Notes: generated from the sequence alone by a model not told the origin. A DNA stretch of 64,000 nt from an uncultured SAR116 cluster alpha proteobacterium (GCA_902533695.1 CACAMV010000002.1:1-64000), one strand, 5' to 3'; shown: positions 19,020 to 30,145, counted from the first letter of the stretch. Made by a program: numbers and translations.

Positions 19020-20162
19020 TTATTTAAATTCCTTTCTTATACTTTTTCCATTTTCATTCAGTTTTGGAACATTTTTAGCAAAAAAATGTTTCCCGTCATG
19101 TTCTGCCCCTGGTGCTACCATTTTAACTTCTCCATTTGGTGCATTAATCTCTATAAATTGGTTTTGAGGATGTAATGAAAATTGTTCAATATTTGAAATT
19201 CTTCCGTAAGCTATGCCGCCTAGGTCACATTTATTTATAACTTCATCTCTGGTATTTTTTTCAAACTTTTCATTAATTATTTTTTCAAGCTTTTTAGTAT
19301 TTTTAACTCTCAAACTATTAGAAGAAAATAATTCGTCAAATGCTAATTTTTCATTTTCCAATACATATTTGCAAAAATTAACCCATTCTCTTTCATTTTG
19401 TATTCCAATTAAGATTTCAAGTTTATCACGACACTGAAAAGATGCATATGGTGTTATGGTTGGATGTCGTATACCGCATCTTTTGGGTTCTTTTTTGGAA
19501 TATGCATATTGAAGGTATGGAACATTCATCCAGTCTGATAGAGAAGAAAATAAAGAAACTGAAATATGTCTACCTTTTCCTGACTTGTTTCTACCAATTA
19601 ATGCTTGTAAAACTGCATTAAGAGCAGTCATGCCAGCAGAAATGTCACATACTGATACACCCACCCTGGCTCTTCCTTTTTCAATTTCATTTTCTGGAAC
19701 ACCAGTTAAATCTGTTAGTCCTGTTTCTGCCTGAATAAGCATGTCATAGGCCTTTTGTTTCATATATGGACCTTTTTCTCCGAATCCAGTGATAGAACAT
19801 GTTATTAATTTAGGAAACTCTTCTCTTAAAATTTCAAGATTTAAACCTAATCTTTCAAAAGCTCCAGGTGCTAAGTTTTGTATCAAGATATCTGCCTTTT
19901 TAATAATATTTTTTAAAACTTGAAGATCATCTAGTTCTTTTAAATTTAAGGCAATAGATTCTTTTCCGCGGTTAAGCCAGACAAAATAAGCGCTATCACC
20001 ATTAACAAAAGTATCATAGTTTCTAGCAAAATCTCCTTCCGGACGTTCTATTTTGATTACTCTTGCTCCAGCATCTGCAAGCCTACTTGATAGGTAAGGA
20101 GCAGCTACGGCTTGTTCAATTGATACAACCAATATATCTTTTAAATCACTTAACATAATCAT
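19020..20162 (-). CDS. CaiB/BaiF family (type III) CoA-transferase
   Basis: GARVIKIERPEGDFARNYD, LNRGKESIALNLK, YDMLIQAETGLTDLTG. Confidence 0.92.
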   Translation of the reverse strand: MIMLSDLKDILVVSIEQAVAAPYLSSRLADAGARVIKIERPEGDFARNYDTFVNGDSAYFVWLNRGKESIALNLKELDDLQVLKNIIKKADILIQNLAPGAFERLGLNLEILREEFPKLITCSITGFGEKGPYMKQKAYDMLIQAETGLTDLTGVPENEIEKGRARVGVSVCDISAGMTALNAVLQALIGRNKSGKGRHISVSLFSSLSDWMNVPYLQYAYSKKEPKRCGIRHPTITPYASFQCRDKLEILIGIQNEREWVNFCKYVLENEKLAFDELFSSNSLRVKNTKKLEKIINEKFEKNTRDEVINKCDLGGIAYGRISNIEQFSLHPQNQFIEINAPNGEVKMVAPGAEHDGKHFFAKNVPKLNENGKSIRKEFK

Positions 20163-20241
20163 TCCACTTTAAAAGTTTGCGTAAAAATATAATATGAATT
20201 AAAAAATAAATAAATCATAGTCTTTAAATTGAAAGTTTGTA

Positions 20242-21591
20242 ATGGAAAGTTTTAATTATGACTTAATAGTAATTGGAGCAGGTTCTGGAGGCACTAGAAC
20301 TGCAAGAATTGCTGCTGGGTATGGCGCTAAGACAGCTGTGGTTGAAGCTGACAGACCTGGTGGAACTTGTGTTCTGAGAGGCTGTGTTCCAAAAAAATTA
20401 TTAATTTATGGTTCTGAGTTTTCAAGAAATGTTGAAGATGCTATCGGGTATAGCTGGGAAGTTGGCGGTATAAAGCCGAATTGGTCTGATTTAATAGTTA
20501 AAAAGAATAAAGAACTAGACCGTTTACATGAAATTTATAAAAATCTTATAATCAATTCTGGATGTGATTTGTACCGAGGGTTTGGAAAATTAATTTCACA
20601 TAATAAAGTTTTAGTAAGCTCTAATAATGAAGAAAAAATAATTTCTGCAAAAAAAATTATGATTGCTGTCGGCGGAAAATCAAATTTTCCTAATTTTGTA
20701 GGCAATGAATTTATGATTAACTCTGATGAAGCTCTTGATCTTAAAAAACTTCCAAAATCTGTAATTATATATGGATCAGGTTATATTGCAGTTGAGTTTG
20801 CAGGAATTTTTTCTGGATTTGGTGTTGATACAAGTCTAGTTTTTAGATCAGATTACGTATTAAGAGGTTTTGATCTTGATATAAGAAAAAAGCTAACAGG
20901 GCAGATTGAAAACTCAGGTGTTAGGATATTTCCTAATAATAATATTGAGCGCATTGATAAAAATGAAAATAAATATAAAATTAAAGTTTCTGATAAAATA
21001 ATACTTGAATCTGATCTTGTTATGGGGGCAACGGGAAGAAAACCTAATACGGAAGATTTAGAATTAGAGGCTATTGGTTTAGAATTAGGAAAAAATGGTG
21101 AAGTTTTAGTTAATAATTATAATCAAAGTGATATCCCATCTATTTATGCTATTGGCGACGTCACAAATAGAATTAATTTAACACCAGTAGCAATAGCTGA
21201 AGGTCATGCGTTTTCTGATAGAGAGTTTGGGGGCATAAAAAGGTTTGTTTCATATGAAAATGTACCGTGCGCTGTTTTCTCACAACCACCAGTTTCAATT
21301 GTTGGTATTAGCAAAAATGAGGCTGTAAAAAGGGGAATTAAAGTTAAAGAATACGTATCTGAATTTAATCCTTTAAAAAATACTATATCCGGAAAAATAG
21401 AAAAAACTCTCATTAAGTTGATAGTAGATAAAAATAATAAAGTAATTGGAGCACACATGTTAGGCGAGCATGCACCTGAAATAATTCAAGGTATTGCCAT
21501 AGCAATAAAAGCAGGAGCTAATAAGAATCATTTTGATGAAACAATAGGTATTCACCCTACAGCTGCAGAAGAATTTGTAACAATGAAATAA
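20242..21591 (+). CDS. gor: Glutathione-disulfide reductase
   Basis: GAGSGGTRTARIAAGYGAKTAVVE, GGTCVLRGCVPKK redox motif, C-terminal GIHPTAAEEFVTM. Confidence 0.93.
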   Translation: MESFNYDLIVIGAGSGGTRTARIAAGYGAKTAVVEADRPGGTCVLRGCVPKKLLIYGSEFSRNVEDAIGYSWEVGGIKPNWSDLIVKKNKELDRLHEIYKNLIINSGCDLYRGFGKLISHNKVLVSSNNEEKIISAKKIMIAVGGKSNFPNFVGNEFMINSDEALDLKKLPKSVIIYGSGYIAVEFAGIFSGFGVDTSLVFRSDYVLRGFDLDIRKKLTGQIENSGVRIFPNNNIERIDKNENKYKIKVSDKIILESDLVMGATGRKPNTEDLELEAIGLELGKNGEVLVNNYNQSDIPSIYAIGDVTNRINLTPVAIAEGHAFSDREFGGIKRFVSYENVPCAVFSQPPVSIVGISKNEAVKRGIKVKEYVSEFNPLKNTISGKIEKTLIKLIVDKNNKVIGAHMLGEHAPEIIQGIAIAIKAGANKNHFDETIGIHPTAAEEFVTMK

Positions 21592-21659
21592 AATTTTTTT
21601 ATTTATTGATAAAATTCTCAACTATTATAATGTGTTACATCAATCAAAAGGAATGTTAA

Positions 21660-23042
21660 ATGAAATGGTCAACTAATTCATGGCAAGAATTTCCTATAAA
21701 ACAGTTTCCTGAATATAGTGACAAAGCAAAACTATCAGAAACTGAAAAGGAGTTAGCTAAAAGACCACCATTAGTTTTTGCTGAAGAAGTAAGGCGTTTA
21801 AGAAGACGTTTAGCTTCCGTAGCTGAGGGCAAATCATTTTTGCTTCAAGGTGGAGATTGTGCAGAATCGTTTTTAGAGCATAATGCTAATAATATAAGAG
21901 ATAGTTTTAAAGTTTTCTTACAAATGGCAGTAGTGTTAACTTTTGGTTCTTCATTGCCAGTTGTTAAGATAGGTAGATTTGCAGGTCAATATTCAAAGCC
22001 TAGATCTTCGCCGGTTGAAGTTATAGATGGAATAGAATTGCCAAGCTATAAAGGTGATATGATAAATGACATGGCTTTTGATAAACTTTCAAGAGAGCCT
22101 GATCCGATCCGTTTATTAAAAGCTTATGATAAGTCTGCGTCAACATTAAATTTATTGCGTGCCTTTGCAAGTGGAGGAATGGCTGATTTAACTAAGATAC
22201 AAGAATGGAATCTAGAATTTGTTAATGGGACAAAGGAAGCTGAAAGATACGAAAAAATTGCTGAAAAAATATCAGAGTCTTTATCATTTATGAATGCCTG
22301 TGGTATTACTCCAAGTAACACACTTCAACTGAGAGAAACTGAATTTTATACTTCTCATGAAGCTTTATTATTAAATTATGAAGAATCTTTAACTAGAAAA
22401 GATACTATAACAGAAGAAAAAGGTTGGTTTGCTACATCTGCCCATATGCTATGGATAGGTGATAGAACTAGAGATCTAGATGGCGCTCATGTGGAGTATA
22501 TGAAAGGCATTTCAAATCCTATTGGTGTTAAGTGTGGTCCAACTTTAGATCCTGATGAATTAATAAAAATTATAGAAAAGTTAAATCCTTTAAATCAACC
22601 TGGTAGACTTACATTAATTGCTAGAATGGGAGCAAAAAATGTTTTTAAAAATTTAAAGCCATTAGTGCAGGCTGTTAAGAAAAATGGCCTTGTAGTCGGT
22701 TGGTGTTGTGATCCAATGCATGGCAACACTATCAAGGCTTCAAATGGTTTTAAGACGAGAAAAGTTGATGATATAATGGATGAAGTTAAGGGTTTTTTTG
22801 ATGTACATTCTGAATTAGAATCAATACCAGGTGGAGTTCATTTTGAAATGACTGGACAAAATGTTACTGAATGTGTTGGAGGAATTTATACTGTAAAAGA
22901 ATCCAATTTGGCTGATAGATATCACACTCATTGTGACCCCAGGTTAAATGCCAAACAATCACTTGAATTAGCTTTTTTATTAGCAGAGTTATTAGTTGAA
23001 AGAAGAAAAAAACTAAATAAGGATCTTTCAAAAGTCTCTTAA
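21660..23042 (+). CDS. 3-deoxy-7-phosphoheptulonate synthase, class II
   Basis: FLLQGGDCAESF, RFAGQYSKPRS, WCCDPMHGNTIK, GGVHFEMTGQNVTECVGG. Confidence 0.95.
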   Translation: MKWSTNSWQEFPIKQFPEYSDKAKLSETEKELAKRPPLVFAEEVRRLRRRLASVAEGKSFLLQGGDCAESFLEHNANNIRDSFKVFLQMAVVLTFGSSLPVVKIGRFAGQYSKPRSSPVEVIDGIELPSYKGDMINDMAFDKLSREPDPIRLLKAYDKSASTLNLLRAFASGGMADLTKIQEWNLEFVNGTKEAERYEKIAEKISESLSFMNACGITPSNTLQLRETEFYTSHEALLLNYEESLTRKDTITEEKGWFATSAHMLWIGDRTRDLDGAHVEYMKGISNPIGVKCGPTLDPDELIKIIEKLNPLNQPGRLTLIARMGAKNVFKNLKPLVQAVKKNGLVVGWCCDPMHGNTIKASNGFKTRKVDDIMDEVKGFFDVHSELESIPGGVHFEMTGQNVTECVGGIYTVKESNLADRYHTHCDPRLNAKQSLELAFLLAELLVERRKKLNKDLSKVS

Positions 23043-23055
23043 ATATTTAGCACAA

Positions 23056-24237
23056 ATGTCAAATTCAAAAAAGAATTCTGAAATAATAAATAAAAAAAGG
23101 TTAGTTGGTACCAGACCAGATAAAGAACTTTTAAACTCAGTTACAGATAGATATTTTCTAAGAACTAAGGAAATAGTGTCAAAGTTTGGTGATACTGAAG
23201 TAACATATGCTATTTTTATGAGAAGACCTGTTTTGTCTGCAATTAGCCCTGCAATAGATTGGTTGCAAGAAATAATTAAAGAAAGAAAAGTTAGTGTAAC
23301 AATCAACAGGCTATTTAATGAAGGGGATTATGTAGGTGCTGGTGAACCTTTAGTTTATATTTCAGGATCAATGTCAAATCTGGTAGACCTTGAAACAGCT
23401 TTGCTCCAAAAAATAGGAGCTACTTGTGTCGCTGCTTATAATGCGAAATCTATGGTGTTATCATTACCCAAAGTTTCTTTTTTAGCAATGGATGCAAGGC
23501 ATTGTGCTGGCATAGATATGTCAGATTTAATGGCTTATGGAGCTTTTATTGGTTCGGAGTCTGCGAAGAAAGAAAATGGAGCAAATGGGTTTATTGGATG
23601 TGCAACAGATAGAACTGCATATTTGTTTAACGACACTAAAGGCTTAGGAACAATGCCACATGCATTGGTTGGCTATGCTGGTTCAACAGTTAGAGCTGCA
23701 GAGATGTTTAATCATGCTTGGCCAAACGAACCACTCACTGTTTTGATAGATTATTTTGGAAAAGAAATAACTGATGGTTTGGCAGTTTGTAGAAAATTCA
23801 AATCTCTAGCTTCAAACAAAAAACTTTCCTTGAGACTTGATACTCATGGGAGTAGATATATCGAAGGATTAGATGTTGCGGGTTCATATTCTGTTTTAGA
23901 AAGAAATATACCTGAAGCCATAAAGGGTTACAGAACTGAACAAGAATTAAGGTATCTTATCGGAACAGGTGTTTCTGCGGCAGCTGTGTGGAGGTTAAGA
24001 GAAATTCTAGATGAAGCTGGATTTAATGATGTAAAGATAGTAGCTTCAAGTGGATTTGGACCAGAAAAATGTAAAGTTTTTGGACTTGCAAATGTTCCAG
24101 TGGATGTTATTGGAACAGGTTCTTATCTGCCAAGTATGTGGTCAGAAACATATGCAACAGCAGATATAATTTCTTATGGTGGTAAATCAATGGTAAAATT
24201 TGGCAGAGAATTTTTATTTAACAAGTCTAAAAATTAA
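23056..24237 (+). CDS. Nicotinate phosphoribosyltransferase
   Basis: TDRYFLRTKEI, ALLQKIGATCVAAYNAK, LDTHGSRYIEG, VASSGFGPEKCKVFGLANVPVDVIGTGS. Confidence 0.88.
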   Translation: MSNSKKNSEIINKKRLVGTRPDKELLNSVTDRYFLRTKEIVSKFGDTEVTYAIFMRRPVLSAISPAIDWLQEIIKERKVSVTINRLFNEGDYVGAGEPLVYISGSMSNLVDLETALLQKIGATCVAAYNAKSMVLSLPKVSFLAMDARHCAGIDMSDLMAYGAFIGSESAKKENGANGFIGCATDRTAYLFNDTKGLGTMPHALVGYAGSTVRAAEMFNHAWPNEPLTVLIDYFGKEITDGLAVCRKFKSLASNKKLSLRLDTHGSRYIEGLDVAGSYSVLERNIPEAIKGYRTEQELRYLIGTGVSAAAVWRLREILDEAGFNDVKIVASSGFGPEKCKVFGLANVPVDVIGTGSYLPSMWSETYATADIISYGGKSMVKFGREFLFNKSKN

Positions 24238-24252
24238 ATAAATTATTTTGCA

Positions 24253-25911
24253 ATGAAAAATAAACTTAAGATAGCATTAGCTCAATTAAATCCTTTAGTC
24301 GGTGATGTGGTAGGAAATGTAAATAAACTGATTAAAATTAGATCAGAGTTAGATAACGATGTTGATTTAATAGTTGCACCAGAATTATATATTTCTGGGT
24401 ATCCTATTGATGATCTGGTTTTAAGAGAAGATTTTTTAATTTTAGTAGAAAGTCAAATTGAAAAATTAGCTAAAGATACTGAAGACAATAAGTCTGCCAT
24501 TATTGTTGGAGCTCCTAGAAAAGATAATAATTTTATTAAAAATTCTGTATTTGTCCTAGAAAACGGAAAAATTTCAACTTTTCGTGATAAATATGAACTT
24601 CCAAATACTGGTGTTTTCGATGAGCAAAGAATTTTTAAATCAGGTCCGTTATCGGGTCCTGTAAATGTTAAAGGAGTAAAGATTGGTTTACCAATTTGCG
24701 AAGATATTTGGGATGAAACAGTTCTAGAATGCCAAGCAGAGTCAGGAGCTGAAATGTTTTTATCTATTAACGCATCCCCGTTTTCAATAGACAAAAAAGA
24801 TAAGAGATATTCCGTTGTTGCATCACGAGTACATGAAACCAAGCTACCTTTGATATATTTAAATCGGATAGGTGGTCAAGATGAATTAATATTTGATGGA
24901 TCGTCTTTTGGTTTAAATGACGATGGAAAATTATTTTTTAATTCTCTAGATTTTGAAGAACAGGTTTCAATAATTAATATCAAAAATGAAAATCAAAGAT
25001 GGAAAGGTTCAGGAAAAATAGAAAAATCATCTAATAAAATTGAAAGTTTGTATAAAGCATTAGTTTTAGGTCTTAGAGATTATGTAAATAATAATCGGTT
25101 TCCCGGTGTAATATTAGGTATGTCTGGAGGAATTGATTCAGCTCTTGTTGCTACAATTGCTACAGACGCTCTCGGCCCTGAACTGGTTCAAGTCGTCATG
25201 CTACCAAGCCCATATACTAGCAATCAAAGTTTAGAAGATGCAGAGGTTGCAGCAAACCTTTTAGGTATAAAATATTCGAATTTGGATATTAGTGATACAA
25301 TGTTAGTAATAGAAAATGTTTTAAAAAATTTCGATGGTCCTCCTTTTGTTCCCGGTATAACAGAAGAAAATATTCAATCTCGTTTAAGAGGATTATTGCT
25401 AATGGCTTTATCAAATAGATTTGGCAATATGGTTTTAGCAACAGGTAATAAGTCAGAATATGCAGTAGGATATGCAACGTTATATGGAGATATGTGCGGT
25501 GGTTATGCTCCTTTAAAAGATGTATGGAAAACTGATGTAATCAAGTTATGTAAGTGGAGAAATAAAAATTTTTCTAATAGTTTTCTTGGACCAAAAGATT
25601 ATGTTATGCCCAATAATATTATAAATAAACCTCCTACAGCAGAATTAAGAGCAGATCAAAAAGATACTGATAGTTTGCCTGATTATGGAATTTTAGATGC
25701 AATTTTAAAAAGTCTTGTTGAAGATGAAATTTCAATTGAGAATATAACTGCTAGAGGGTTTGATAAAAAAACGGTTGAGAAAATCTCAAAACTTTTAACT
25801 AGATCTGAATATAAGAGATTTCAATCACCACCTGGACCAAAAGTAACCCCTAAAGCATTTGGACGAGATAGAAGGTTTCCTTTGACAAGCGGATTCCAAA
25901 ACTGGAATTAA
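24253..25911 (+). CDS. nadE: NAD+ synthase (glutamine-hydrolysing)
   Basis: N-terminal CN-hydrolase domain (IALAQLNPLVGDV, LPICEDIW) plus SGGIDSAL ATP-PPase motif and ATGNKSEYAVGYATLYGDM. Confidence 0.96.
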   Translation: MKNKLKIALAQLNPLVGDVVGNVNKLIKIRSELDNDVDLIVAPELYISGYPIDDLVLREDFLILVESQIEKLAKDTEDNKSAIIVGAPRKDNNFIKNSVFVLENGKISTFRDKYELPNTGVFDEQRIFKSGPLSGPVNVKGVKIGLPICEDIWDETVLECQAESGAEMFLSINASPFSIDKKDKRYSVVASRVHETKLPLIYLNRIGGQDELIFDGSSFGLNDDGKLFFNSLDFEEQVSIINIKNENQRWKGSGKIEKSSNKIESLYKALVLGLRDYVNNNRFPGVILGMSGGIDSALVATIATDALGPELVQVVMLPSPYTSNQSLEDAEVAANLLGIKYSNLDISDTMLVIENVLKNFDGPPFVPGITEENIQSRLRGLLLMALSNRFGNMVLATGNKSEYAVGYATLYGDMCGGYAPLKDVWKTDVIKLCKWRNKNFSNSFLGPKDYVMPNNIINKPPTAELRADQKDTDSLPDYGILDAILKSLVEDEISIENITARGFDKKTVEKISKLLTRSEYKRFQSPPGPKVTPKAFGRDRRFPLTSGFQNWN

Positions 25912-25977
25912 ATTTTCTTTACACTGAATTATGAAATGTTTATTAAAACTAATTAAAAACTCTTATAGGTTAAAGAA

Positions 25978-27303
25978 ATGGTCAAATTAAGATTTGCACC
26001 AAGTCCCACGGGAAATTTGCATGTAGGTAATTATAGGACAGCATTAATTAATTTTCTGTTTACAAAAATTAATTCTGGTCATTTCTTGTTAAGAATAGAT
26101 GACACAGATAACGAAAGATCTAAAATTGAATTTGAAAAAAGTATAAAGGAAGATTTAAGTTGGGCTGGATTGAAATGGGATAGTGAAGTTAAACAATCAA
26201 GTCGGATAAAAAGATACAGACAAGTTTTAGAAAGCTTAATTAAAAAACAATTTGTTTATCCTTGTTTTGAGACTCCAGAAGAATTATTACTGAAAAGAAA
26301 ATCACAGTTGTCATCCGGCAAACCACCTGTTTATGATAGATCATCTCTAAAACTTTCCCCTTCGAATATTGAAAAATATATCAGTGAAGGTAGAAAACCA
26401 CATTTTCGTTTTATGCTTAATCACGAGACAGTATTTTGGAATGATCTTGTTAGAGGAGAGTGTAAATACAATATGAAAAATATTTCAGATCCAATTATTG
26501 TTAGAGAAGACGGAAGATTTATTTATACTCTAGCTTCTGTTATTGATGACATCGATCTTAATATCACTCATATTATAAGAGGTGAAGATCATGTGACAAA
26601 TTCAGCAGCACAAATTCAGTTATTCAATTCACTTGGTTCAAAAGCTCCTACGATGGGTCATTTGTCACTCATGACAGACTTTGAAGGAGAGAGTCTTTCC
26701 AAACGAATCGGAAGTATTTCTTTAAAAGAGTTAAGACATAATGAGATAGAAAGTTTGTCACTAAATTCTTATTTATCACTAAATGGAACTTCAAAAAATA
26801 TAATTTTAAGAAATAACCTTCATGAAATTATTTCTGATTTTAAAATTTCGGATTTTAATCGTGCGCCTACTAAATTTAATTTTAATGATCTAAAGAAGCT
26901 AAATTCAAAATTTATTCAACAGTTAAATTATGAGGAAATTAAATCAAGATTTAATTATTTAGATCTAAAAATTGAAAAAAATGCCTGGGAGGTAATAAAA
27001 TCAAATATTTTCTCCTTAAGTGAATTAAAAAAATGGGACCAGATAATTTACGGAGAATTATTAGAAAATGACGTTGAAGAAATAATGAAAGAAAATTTTA
27101 TAAAACACATGCCTGAAAATAAATTTAATTCAGAAACTTGGAAAAATTGGACATATAATCTTGAAAAAAACCTAGATATTAAAAAAAGCGAAATTTTTAA
27201 ATTATTGCGTAAAGCATTGACAGGAATTTCAAAAGGACCAGAAATGTCTGAGTTAATTTTAATCATGGGTAAAGAAAAGATTTTAGATAGATTAAAAAAA
27301 TAA
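25978..27303 (+). CDS. gltX: Glutamate--tRNA ligase
   Basis: RFAPSPTGNLHVGNYRTAL; SKRIG. Confidence 0.95.
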   Translation: MVKLRFAPSPTGNLHVGNYRTALINFLFTKINSGHFLLRIDDTDNERSKIEFEKSIKEDLSWAGLKWDSEVKQSSRIKRYRQVLESLIKKQFVYPCFETPEELLLKRKSQLSSGKPPVYDRSSLKLSPSNIEKYISEGRKPHFRFMLNHETVFWNDLVRGECKYNMKNISDPIIVREDGRFIYTLASVIDDIDLNITHIIRGEDHVTNSAAQIQLFNSLGSKAPTMGHLSLMTDFEGESLSKRIGSISLKELRHNEIESLSLNSYLSLNGTSKNIILRNNLHEIISDFKISDFNRAPTKFNFNDLKKLNSKFIQQLNYEEIKSRFNYLDLKIEKNAWEVIKSNIFSLSELKKWDQIIYGELLENDVEEIMKENFIKHMPENKFNSETWKNWTYNLEKNLDIKKSEIFKLLRKALTGISKGPEMSELILIMGKEKILDRLKK

Positions 27304-27304
27304 A

Positions 27305-28672
27305 ATGATAAAAATTTTTAATTCATTAGGTAAAAGTGTTCAAGAGTTTATACCTATGGACAAGAGACATATAAAAATTTATGTATGTGGTCCAACTGTC
27401 TATGATAAAATTCACATTGGAAACGCAAGACCTTTAGTTGTTTTTGATGTTTTTGTTCGTCTCTTAAAAAAAAGTTTTGAAAAAGTAACGTATGTTAGAA
27501 ATATCACTGATGTGGATGATAAAATTAACAAAAAATCAATAGAAACTGGTATACCAATAAATGAGTTAACAAAACAAACAATTAAAAATTTTCACTCAGA
27601 TTGTTTTTATTTAAAAAACATACATCCTGATTTTGAACCTAAGGCTACTGATCACATTAATGAAATGATTGAAATGATTAAAGTTTTGATTAAAAAAAAT
27701 TTTGCTTATGAAGTCTCTGGTAATGTTATGTTTAGAGTTAACAAATTTCATGACTATGGATTGCTTTCAAATAGGACTTTAGATGAAATGATTGCGGGAG
27801 CAAGGGTAGATGTGGCTGATTATAAAGAAAATTCTGCAGATTTTACTTTGTGGAAACCTTCATCTATTGATCTTCCAGGTTGGGAAAGCCCTTGGGGAAG
27901 AGGTCGCCCTGGTTGGCATATAGAATGTTCAGCCATGAGCAAAAAATATTTAGGTGATGAATTCGATATTCATGGCGGGGGGATAGATTTAGTCTTTCCT
28001 CATCATGAAAACGAAATTGCTCAATCATGTTGTGCCAATGAAACTCTAAAAATGGCAAGATACTGGGTTCATAATGGATATGTTAATATTGATGAGAAAA
28101 AAATGTCTAAATCTGGTAATAATTTTATAACTATATCAGATTTATTACAAAAATTTAATGGGGAGGCTTTAAGATTCTTTTTACTACAAGCACATTATAG
28201 GGCACCTTTAAATTATAAAAAAGCATATTTGAATGATGCCAATAGTTCCCTTTCAAGATTATATAGAGCAGTTGATGGTTTAGGAGTTGAAGGTGAGCCT
28301 GATGAAGAAATACTAAATTCTTTGAAAAATGATTTAAATACACCAAAAGCAATTGCTAGGGCTCATTATTTAGCAGAATCTGCAAATAAAGGCAGTAAAG
28401 AGGCTGGCCAATTATTGAAAAATTCATCAAAAATTTTGGGGATTTTAGAAAATGATTCAGAAAAATGGTTTAAAGAAGGAGCAAATCAATTTTTTTCCAG
28501 CACTAATGATAATGATATATCTCCTAAAGATATTGAGGAATTAATTAAGAACAGATTGGAAGCAAAAAAATCTAAAAATTATAGACTTGCTGATCAAATT
28601 CGAAATAATTTATTTAAGAAAGGTATAATTCTTGAAGACCATGTCGATGGAACAAATTGGCGAAGATCATAA
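27305..28672 (+). CDS. cysS: Cysteine--tRNA ligase
   Basis: YVCGPTVYDKIHIGNARPLVVFDV, GWHIECSAM, KMSKSGNNF. Confidence 0.96.
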   Translation: MIKIFNSLGKSVQEFIPMDKRHIKIYVCGPTVYDKIHIGNARPLVVFDVFVRLLKKSFEKVTYVRNITDVDDKINKKSIETGIPINELTKQTIKNFHSDCFYLKNIHPDFEPKATDHINEMIEMIKVLIKKNFAYEVSGNVMFRVNKFHDYGLLSNRTLDEMIAGARVDVADYKENSADFTLWKPSSIDLPGWESPWGRGRPGWHIECSAMSKKYLGDEFDIHGGGIDLVFPHHENEIAQSCCANETLKMARYWVHNGYVNIDEKKMSKSGNNFITISDLLQKFNGEALRFFLLQAHYRAPLNYKKAYLNDANSSLSRLYRAVDGLGVEGEPDEEILNSLKNDLNTPKAIARAHYLAESANKGSKEAGQLLKNSSKILGILENDSEKWFKEGANQFFSSTNDNDISPKDIEELIKNRLEAKKSKNYRLADQIRNNLFKKGIILEDHVDGTNWRRS

Positions 28673-28693
28673 AAATTTAATTTGAGCTTAAAT

Positions 28694-29434
28694 ATGATAA
28701 AACCACCAACAATTATTCTGTTCAAGCCACAATTAGGAAGAAATATTGGCTCAGTAATGCGATGCATGGCAAATTTTTGTTTTTATGATTTGAGGTTAAT
28801 TCAAGCAAGGGATGGTTGGCCAAATGTTGATGCAAATCCAACATCATCTGGAGCTAAGAGATTTGTAAATGTTAATGTTTTTCCTTCAATAGAGGATGCA
28901 TGTAAAGATATTAACTTGTTAATTGCAACAACAATAAGAAAAAGAGATTTAAATATTAGAGAATTAAATATTGATGATGCGATTTCTAAAAGTTTTGTTA
29001 AAGGAACATCATCGGTTAAAACTGGTTTTTTATTTGGGTGCGAAAATTCAGGTTTATCTAATGAAGAAATAGTTAAGTCAGATTTTTTTCTATCAATACC
29101 TGTTAATCGACAATTTTCATCTTTAAATATTTCACATGCAGTAGGGATCATTTGTTGGGAATTTTATAAAAAACGGTTCTCTAACGTTTCTGAACTAGTT
29201 AATTTACATAATCAAAATTTTAATGAAATGGCTAAAATTAGTGAAAAAGAATATTTTTTTTCGAAGTTGAATGAAATGTTAAATAAAACTAACTTTATCA
29301 AGCAAAATAAAAGTAATGATTCTATTATGCAAATTATAAAAAGCCTATTCAACAAATCTTCATTAACTTCAAAAGAAATTAAAATATTAAATGGTGTTAT
29401 TAAATCCTTATTTCATTACGATAATCAAGCTTGA
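28694..29434 (+). CDS. tRNA/rRNA methyltransferase, TrmJ-like (SpoU family)
   Basis: ILFKPQLGRNIGSVMRCMANF, FLFGCENSGLSNEE, SLNISHAVGIICWE. Confidence 0.88.
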   Translation: MIKPPTIILFKPQLGRNIGSVMRCMANFCFYDLRLIQARDGWPNVDANPTSSGAKRFVNVNVFPSIEDACKDINLLIATTIRKRDLNIRELNIDDAISKSFVKGTSSVKTGFLFGCENSGLSNEEIVKSDFFLSIPVNRQFSSLNISHAVGIICWEFYKKRFSNVSELVNLHNQNFNEMAKISEKEYFFSKLNEMLNKTNFIKQNKSNDSIMQIIKSLFNKSSLTSKEIKILNGVIKSLFHYDNQA

Positions 29435-29458
29435 CATTAGATTTACTATCAGTATTGT
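29431..29458 (+). promoter_or_regulatory. Candidate sigma70-type promoter for rpsD
   Basis: TTGACA (29431-29436), 16-nt spacer, TATTGT (29453-29458), upstream of rpsD start at 29519. Confidence 0.4.
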
Positions 29459-29518
29459 TAGCTTCAATTAAGTGTAGAATGAATTATTATCAAATTAAAA
29501 AGTTAAATATGGTGAGTG

Positions 29519-30145
29519 ATGGCAAAATCTAATCATAAAAGATTGAGTTCTAAACATAAAATAGATCGTAGACTTGGTGTAAATTTATGGGGGAGACCAA
29601 AATCTCCTTTAAATCTTCGGGACTATGCTCCTGGTCAACATGGTCAAAGAAGAAAAAAACCTACAGATTTTGGTGTTCAGCTAATGGCTAAACAAAAGTT
29701 AAAAGGTTATTATGGAAATATTGGTGAGAAACAATTTAAGAAATATTATGTTGAAGCAGTAAGAAAAAAAGGTGATACAGGTGCTAATTTAGTTGGTATT
29801 TTAGAATCAAGGTTAGATGCAGTGATTTATAGAATGAAACTAGCTCCGACTGTTTTTGCTTGCAGACAACTGATTAACCATGGTCATATTTTGGTTAATG
29901 GTAAAAGATGTAATATACCTTCAAGAATGTTAACTGTAGAGGACAAAATCATTCTTAATGAAAAAGGAAGAAACATTCCCTCTGTAATGCAAGCCATTTC
30001 ATCATCAGAAAGAGATGTTCCGGATTATATAGAGGCTGATCATTCAAAGTTTGCAGGTGGTTTAATACGGATACCATTGCCTGATGAAATACCTTACCCT
30101 GTACAAATGGAAACTAACTTAGTAATTGAGTACTACTCAAGATAA
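29519..30145 (+). CDS. rpsD: 30S ribosomal protein S4
   Basis: [44 protein letters not shown] at 29519 preferred over listed GTG. Confidence 0.97.
   Translation: MAKSNHKRLSSKHKIDRRLGVNLWGRPKSPLNLRDYAPGQHGQRRKKPTDFGVQLMAKQKLKGYYGNIGEKQFKKYYVEAVRKKGDTGANLVGILESRLDAVIYRMKLAPTVFACRQLINHGHILVNGKRCNIPSRMLTVEDKIILNEKGRNIPSVMQAISSSERDVPDYIEADHSKFAGGLIRIPLPDEIPYPVQMETNLVIEYYSR

Noticed and set aside
23028-23306. 92-aa minus ORF over nicotinate phosphoribosyltransferase start
   Set aside because: Antisense shadow ORF.
24453-24842. 129-aa minus ORF inside nadE
   Set aside because: Antisense to a strongly supported nadE.
28801-29151. 116-aa minus ORF inside the TrmJ-like gene
   Set aside because: Antisense shadow ORF.
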